From: Bacillota bacterium
GTDB lineage: Bacteria > Bacillota > Sulfobacillia > JAJZYS01 > JAJYTV01
Direction of reading: 5' to 3'
Assembly (NCBI GenBank): GCA_021810725.1
Contig: JAJZIE010000079.1
Location: forward strand, 1 to 9,491
Length of the DNA stretch: 9,491 nt
A program made the position numbers and the translations under genes. Shown here piece by piece: positions 5,833 to 9,491 of this stretch; the first letter of the stretch is position 1, and every line of letters begins with the position of its first letter. The notes under the pieces were generated by a model that did no database searches, was not told the origin of the DNA, and saw only the letters and a program-made list of their open reading frames with translations.

Positions 5833-6462
5833 CTATCGGGTCGGGACGGCCAGCAAGAGCTGCAAGATCTCGCCGGCGACATGCTCGACGCGTACCGGCT
5901 CAAGGCCGGCCACTCGCAGGCTTTGTTCCGTTCGGCGATTGATGTGGTCGCCGATCAGCCAGACGCTCAAAGGATTGAAAACATCCTGCAATATGCCAAG
6001 CACGCCCTCGATCCGGACATGTTCGAGCAGCACGACCCGGCCGTCGGGGCGGACGACGCGCCGGGCCTCGCGCAGGCCGAGCACGGGGTCCGGAACGGTG
6101 CAGAAGACGAGCGTCGCGATCACCGTGTCGAACGACGCATCGGCAAAGGCAAGCTCCTGGACGTCCATCCGTTCGAGTCGGCATGGCACCTTGCACGGTT
6201 GGCTTCTCGCCTTGGCAAGCATCGCCGAGCTGAAATCCAACCCGGTGACGGACTCCACCTTGCGCGGATCGTAAAGCGGCAGGTTGCTGCCGGTACCCAC
6301 ACCCAGTTCGAGCACCCGTCCTCTGGCCTCGCCGACTGCCCGCTCGCGCCACTCGCGCCGGATATGCTCGTCGGCGAAGCGGTAGAGGCGAGCGGCGACT
6401 TCGTAGCGTCGCCTTGCGCGCTCCGTGGCGCGGAGGTTCCCGATCGGTCGGGAGCCGCCCAT
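5833..6462 (-). CDS. Class I SAM-dependent methyltransferase, METTL7/UbiE-like
   Basis: 209 residues from ATG 6462. The Rossmann-fold motifs are clear: motif I VLELGVGTG (50-58), acidic Asp76 at the end of strand 2 (TGLDFS) that would bind the ribose, Asp100 (RMDVQEL) near the adenine, and FDTVIATLVFCTVPDP (111-126) with VVRPDGRVVLLEHVR after it. The C-terminal part (LQDVFNPLSVWLIGDHINRRTEQSLRVAGL) is like METTL7 and bacterial phosphatidylethanolamine N-methyltransferase-like proteins, so a lipid, quinone or thiol acceptor is possible. No N-terminal membrane anchor is seen. The substrate cannot be named. The start shares one base with the dapB stop (TGATG) and has no ribosome site of its own, so translation is coupled to dapB. 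The frame is open further upstream, but only within dapB. Confidence 0.88.
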   Translation of the reverse strand: MGGSRPIGNLRATERARRRYEVAARLYRFADEHIRREWRERAVGEARGRVLELGVGTGSNLPLYDPRKVESVTGLDFSSAMLAKARSQPCKVPCRLERMDVQELAFADASFDTVIATLVFCTVPDPVLGLREARRVVRPDGRVVLLEHVRIEGVLGILQDVFNPLSVWLIGDHINRRTEQSLRVAGLEPVRVEHVAGEILQLLLAVPTR

Positions 6463-7211
6463 CAGGACAGTGGCGGCAGGAACCGGCCAAGGTCCGTCAC
6501 AAGACCCTCCGCCTGCCCGAGGCCCAGGATGCAAAGGCGCAGACCCGCCGCGTAGCAGCTGCGGTCGAGGGCGTCGTGGCGCAGGGTCAGGACCTCGCCC
6601 TGGCTGCCGAGCAGCACCTCCTGGTGCGCCACGAGTCCAGGGAGTCTCACGCTGTGCACCGGAACTTCCCTCTCGCCTTGCTCCTCGAGGAGACGCTTGA
6701 GGCGTCTCGCCGTCCCGCTCGGCTTGTCCAGCTTGGCGGCGGCGTGCAGTTCAATGAGCTCGACCCCATCGAAATAGGGCTGGGTCAGCAGAGCCAACCG
6801 CTCGAGGAGCCAGGCCACGATCGAGAAGTTCGCGATCACGGCGCCTGGGATCCCTCGATCCCGGCAGAGGGCCGCGGCCTCCCGCAAGGCGGCGTCCGAG
6901 ATCCCGGTCGTCCCGATGACCGGCCGCACACCCGCCCAAAGCGCAAGGCGGAGGTGCGCCTCGGCGACCTCCGCCTTGGTGAAATCACAGAGCACGTCCG
7001 GCCGCAGCGCGGCCATCGCCGACCCCACATCCGCGTAGATCTCGCGCCCGTCGCGCTGGCCGTGCCACAATTCGCCGAGGTCGCGGCCGGCGCTCTGATG
7101 GCCGACCGCACCCACGATCTCGAGGCCCGGCATGCGGTCCAGCGCGGCGCCGGTCGCCCGGCCGGTGCGGCCGGCCGGGCCCACGAACAGCACGCGGACG
7201 CTTTCGCTCAT
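6462..7211 (-). CDS. dapB: 4-hydroxy-tetrahydrodipicolinate reductase
   Basis: 249 residues. DapB reduces hydroxy-tetrahydrodipicolinate with NAD(P)H in the lysine/diaminopimelate pathway. Seen: nucleotide-binding GPAGRTG (11-17), CDFT (75-78), GTTG (100-103), ANFS (127-130), LIELHAAAKLDKPSGTA (152-168) and the C-terminal VRLPGLVAHQEVLLG with LTLRHDALDRS. His156 and Lys160 match the catalytic His159 and Lys163 of E. coli DapB. The adjoining position, normally a second His (His160, a substrate contact), is Ala157. The Arg usually found after the second strand (GAVxR) is also absent (GAVGHQS). The fold assignment is firm; normal activity is less so. The gene starts one base after the SCP2 stop and overlaps the methyltransferase start, so all three are surely one transcript. 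No other lysine-pathway gene is in the window. Confidence 0.88.
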   Translation of the reverse strand: MSESVRVLFVGPAGRTGRATGAALDRMPGLEIVGAVGHQSAGRDLGELWHGQRDGREIYADVGSAMAALRPDVLCDFTKAEVAEAHLRLALWAGVRPVIGTTGISDAALREAAALCRDRGIPGAVIANFSIVAWLLERLALLTQPYFDGVELIELHAAAKLDKPSGTARRLKRLLEEQGEREVPVHSVRLPGLVAHQEVLLGSQGEVLTLRHDALDRSCYAAGLRLCILGLGQAEGLVTDLGRFLPPLS

Positions 7212-7212
7212 G

Positions 7213-7536
7213 TCAGCTTCTGAGCAGGCTCTCGAGGCGGAACGCCTCGCTCATGTCGCCCTGCAGCTTGACCCGGCCCTGCATGAAGAGCCCCATCGCC
7301 GAGACCTTCTCGGCCAGGAGATCTGCGAAATCCGACGTCGACAAGGTCACGGCCGCCTTCGGTTCGGCACCCTCGTCCGGCACCATCCCGACCTGCCCGT
7401 CCTGGACGCGCAGGCGGAAACGCCCGCCGCCATCCCCGGTAAGATCCACCACGTAATCCGACGAAATGCCCTTCAGCTTGTCCTGGTGCTCGTTCATGCG
7501 CGCGATCACGCCCTCGAGCAGTTCGTGTCCATCCAT
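7213..7536 (-). CDS. Stand-alone SCP2 sterol-carrier-like domain protein
   Basis: 107 residues from ATG 7536. The pattern YVVDLTGDGGGRFRLRVQDG, AAVTLSTSDFADLLAEKVS and AMGLFMQGRVKLQGDMSEAFRLESLL is that of the SCP2 fold, whose hydrophobic tunnel binds fatty acyl-CoA or other lipids. The whole protein is one domain. It follows an acyl-CoA dehydrogenase gene by 105 bases, which fits a role in acyl-CoA binding or delivery (inference). The start at 7536 is preferred because the domain begins there and GGCGGGG lies ahead of it; the frame is open upstream to 7629, but that part is Arg/Gly/Cys-rich and unlike the family. The downstream gene dapB begins one base after the stop. Confidence 0.85.
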   Translation of the reverse strand: MDGHELLEGVIARMNEHQDKLKGISSDYVVDLTGDGGGRFRLRVQDGQVGMVPDEGAEPKAAVTLSTSDFADLLAEKVSAMGLFMQGRVKLQGDMSEAFRLESLLRS

Positions 7537-7641
7537 GCAGCATCCCCGCCTCGGTCGGCGGAAGCCTCCTCCCGATCTCATCTCTTGTCCTGCGCATGGT
7601 TCGGTCAGGCACCGGGGGATTCCTGTCACCAGGCCGCGGCG

Positions 7642-8802
7642 TCAGACCTCCTGCATCTGATATTCCGCGAGAAGCGCCCGGGCAATCACCATACGCTGGA
7701 TTTCGCTCGTGCCCTCGTAGATCTCGGTGATCTTGCTGTCGCGCACGAGGCGCTCCTGCAAGGTCCCCGCCTGGTAGCCCTCGCCGCCCATCAGTTCGGC
7801 GGCACGCATGGTGCCCGCCACAGCCACCTTCGATGCGAAGAGTTTCGCCATCGAGATCTCCTTCGTCACGCGCTGCCCCTGCCCGTGCTTCCAGGCCGCC
7901 TGGTAGAGCAGGAGGCGCGCGGCCTCGAGATCGGTGGCCATCTCCGCGAGATGGGCCTGCACGAGCTGGCGGTCGGCGAGCCGCCGACCGAAGGTTTCGC
8001 GCTCAAGGGCGTAGCGGGCCACGTTGTCGAGGGTCGCCTGAAGGATGCCGACGCCCTGGGCCGCGATGCCGATGCGCCCGCCGTGCAGCGTCCTGAGGGC
8101 GATCTTGTAGCCCTCGTCGACGACGCCGAGCACGCGATCGTCCGGCACGAAGACGTCCTGCAGGATGACGTCCGTGGTGGCCGAGGCGCGGATGCCGAGC
8201 TTCTCCAGCGGCGGTCCGAAGGACAGTCCCGGGGCCTCCTTCGGCACGATGAAGCAGGTGATGCCGTGGCTGCGCTTCTCGGGGGACGTCACGGCGTAGA
8301 GCAGGTACTCGTCGGCCTGCCCACCGTTGGTGGTGAAGATCTTGCGCCCACTGAGGCGCCAGCCGCCCTCCACCCGCACCGCCTGGGTCTGCAAGGCGGA
8401 GGCGTCGGAACCCGCGTTCGGCTCCGTCAGGGAGTAGGCGCCGAGCACCTCGCCACGCGCCAGGCGCGGCAGGAAGCGCATGCGCTGTTCCTCCGTGCCG
8501 TGGTTGTACACGGCTTCGGCGTGGAGGGAGTTGTGCACCTCGAAGATGACACCGGTGACCGGGCAGGCCCGCGAGAACTCCTCGACGCAGAGCGCGTAGG
8601 AGAGATAGTCCGCGCCTTTGCCACCGTAGCGCTCGGGCAGCGTCATGCAAAGGAAGCCCTCTTCGGCCAGCAGGTGAAAGTTGCGCCAGGGGAACTCGTG
8701 GCTCTTGTCATACTCCGCTGCGTGGGGAGCGAACTCCCGCTGTGCGAGTGCGCGCGCCCGCGCGCGGGTGGCCTCCTGCTCCGGCGTCAGTGCGAAGTCC
8801 AT
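7642..8802 (-). CDS. Acyl-CoA dehydrogenase
   Basis: 386 residues from ATG 8802, a normal length. The FAD enzyme oxidises acyl-CoA to 2-enoyl-CoA and passes electrons to ETF. Seen: N-terminal MDFALTPEQE, SLTEPNAGSDA (124-134), IFTTNGGQADEYLLYA around the FAD site, GGRIGIAAQ (241-249), RETFG (268-272), and ITEIYEGTSEIQRMVIAR with the catalytic base Glu363 in YEGT, as in short- and branched-chain enzymes. Chain-length preference cannot be told. The start is uncertain: a strong AAGGAGG (8856-8862) stands five bases before an in-frame GTG at 8850, which would add 16 residues, whereas ATG 8802 has no good site but gives the standard family N-terminus. The gene follows meaB and precedes the SCP2 gene, which points to fatty-acid, branched-chain or propionyl-CoA-yielding degradation. 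Confidence 0.93.
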   Translation of the reverse strand: MDFALTPEQEATRARARALAQREFAPHAAEYDKSHEFPWRNFHLLAEEGFLCMTLPERYGGKGADYLSYALCVEEFSRACPVTGVIFEVHNSLHAEAVYNHGTEEQRMRFLPRLARGEVLGAYSLTEPNAGSDASALQTQAVRVEGGWRLSGRKIFTTNGGQADEYLLYAVTSPEKRSHGITCFIVPKEAPGLSFGPPLEKLGIRASATTDVILQDVFVPDDRVLGVVDEGYKIALRTLHGGRIGIAAQGVGILQATLDNVARYALERETFGRRLADRQLVQAHLAEMATDLEAARLLLYQAAWKHGQGQRVTKEISMAKLFASKVAVAGTMRAAELMGGEGYQAGTLQERLVRDSKITEIYEGTSEIQRMVIARALLAEYQMQEV

Positions 8803-8820
8803 AGCCAGCGCGGCGCTCCG

Positions 8821-8844
8821 CCGCCGGTCTGAGACCACCGGCGG
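8821..8844. repeat. Hairpin between meaB and the acyl-CoA dehydrogenase gene
   Basis: CCGCCGGT (8821-8828) pairs perfectly with ACCGGCGG (8837-8844) around an 8-nt loop. It lies between the strong ribosome site at 8856-8862 and ATG 8802. If ATG is the start, it is a leader hairpin; if GTG 8850 is, it lies in the coding region. Confidence 0.4.
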
Positions 8845-8855
8845 AGGCACCGCCA

Positions 8856-8862
8856 CCTCCTT
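8856..8862 (-). promoter_or_regulatory. Strong ribosome binding site in front of a GTG
   Basis: AAGGAGG on the minus strand, five bases before GTG 8850 and in frame with the acyl-CoA dehydrogenase. It is 53 bases from ATG 8802, too far to serve it directly. Confidence 0.5.
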
Positions 8863-8887
8863 CCATCCCACGGCGTTGCGCCGCGAT

Positions 8888-9490
8888 CTAGTCCTGCTCC
8901 AGATGCAAGGCCTTTGCGGCCCCGGCGGGGTCCAGGCGCCGCTCGGCGACTTCCCCGAGCACCTCGTTCCAGCGTCCGTCGGCCTGGCTGCGACGCACGA
9001 CGCGGCGCACGAGCTGGTCCGCGAGGGCGTCGCGCACCAGGCGCTCGGCCTCCTGCATGCGGCGCTGGTGCTGCTCGGGATCCGTGAGGCGCACCTCGGA
9101 ATGGCGGATGATCGCGTCCGCGATCTCCGATACACCGATGTCCTGCTGCGCCTGTGCGGAGAGCACCGGCGGCAGCCAGGCGCGCTGCGGGCCGAGGTGC
9201 AGCATCTGGCGCAGTTCACGCATCGTCTGGTCCGCCCCGGGCCGATCCGACTTGTTGACGACGAAGATGTCGGCAATCTCGAGAATGCCGGCCTTGAAGG
9301 CCTGGACGTCGTCGCCGAGGCCAGGGACGACGACCACGATCGTCGTGTCCGCAAAGCCCATGACGTCGACTTCGCTCTGCCCGGCCCCGACCGTCTCGAG
9401 CAGGATCAGGTCCTTGCCGAAGGCCTGCAGCAGCTGGATCGCGCGCGGCGTCGCGCGCGCAAGGCCACCCAAATGGCCGCGGGTGGCGAG
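8888..9490 (-). CDS. meaB: Methylmalonyl-CoA mutase-associated G-protein chaperone MeaB (ArgK family), partial
   Basis: The last 200 residues are in the window; the N-terminus with the P-loop lies beyond its edge. MeaB is a GTPase that guards and reloads B12-dependent methylmalonyl-CoA mutase. Seen: LATRGHLGGLARAT, a family hallmark, then ILLETVGAGQSEVDV (Walker B/switch region), TTIVVVVPGLGDDVQAFKAGILEIADIFVVNKSD with the guanine-specificity NKSD, and a C-terminal helical tail (EAERLVRDALADQLV) used for dimer formation. The end at TAG 8890-8888 is followed by 85 bases to the acyl-CoA dehydrogenase ATG. A mutase gene (mutA/mutB or icm) is expected just outside the window; this is inference. 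Confidence 0.93.
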   Translation of the reverse strand, partial: LATRGHLGGLARATPRAIQLLQAFGKDLILLETVGAGQSEVDVMGFADTTIVVVVPGLGDDVQAFKAGILEIADIFVVNKSDRPGADQTMRELRQMLHLGPQRAWLPPVLSAQAQQDIGVSEIADAIIRHSEVRLTDPEQHQRRMQEAERLVRDALADQLVRRVVRRSQADGRWNEVLGEVAERRLDPAGAAKALHLEQD

Positions 9491-9491
9491 G

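Noticed and set aside
5757..5903. An N-terminal extension of the Fe-S carrier up to 5903
   Set aside because: It runs through the promoter and leader hairpins and has no similarity to the family; the ATG at 5756 has a good ribosome site.
7132..8832. A 566-codon open frame on the plus strand opposite dapB, SCP2 and acyl-CoA dehydrogenase
   Set aside because: It is antisense to three clearly recognised genes, its product is His/Arg/Leu-rich with no family features, and long antisense frames are common in GC-rich DNA.
7642..9354. The acyl-CoA dehydrogenase frame staying open far upstream through meaB, suggesting a 570-residue fusion
   Set aside because: The upstream part is the off-frame shadow of meaB; family similarity begins only at MDFALTPEQE.

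Overview
The window is GC-rich DNA from a bacterium, most likely a GC-rich member of the Bacillota. This placement is an inference. It rests on a YthA-like short-Q-loop cytochrome bd oxidase, a lipoprotein with a C-terminal region resembling the copper-amine-oxidase N-terminal (stalk) domain, strong AGGAGG-type ribosome binding sites, and a group IIC intron remnant behind a terminator. No rRNA, tRNA or CRISPR array was seen.

Plus strand, 1-4635: the last 78 codons of a penicillin-acylase (S45) family enzyme are followed, and probably translationally coupled, to a small four-helix membrane protein. Then come cydA and cydB (overlapping by 4 nt), which encode a quinol-oxidising cytochrome bd, and a 450-residue secreted lipoprotein of unknown function.

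Minus strand, 9491 down to 5403: a run of codirectional genes reads meaB (partial), acyl-CoA dehydrogenase, SCP2-domain protein, dapB, a class I methyltransferase and an A-type Fe-S carrier (IscA/ErpA). The SCP2-dapB-methyltransferase genes are very tightly packed (1-nt gap, then a TGATG overlap). The Fe-S carrier gene has its own extended -10 promoter and ends in a perfect 12-bp hairpin terminator. The cluster mixes acyl-CoA and methylmalonyl-CoA metabolism (meaB, acd, SCP2) with a lysine/peptidoglycan-precursor reductase and Fe-S assembly.

The centre, 4636-5400, is decaying. Five bases behind the Fe-S carrier terminator begins the 5' end of a group II intron RNA, recognisable as class C domain I. 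It runs about 240 nt and then stops: no reverse transcriptase, domain V or 3' end is present. Next to it lies a two-SH3-domain protein gene that keeps a strong ribosome binding site but is broken by a frame-changing internal deletion. The two strands converge near 4636-4725.

The strongest unusual items are the intron remnant at the terminator, the broken SH3 gene, and a DapB whose conserved second active-site histidine is alanine. I see no complete undescribed defence or mobile system in this window.
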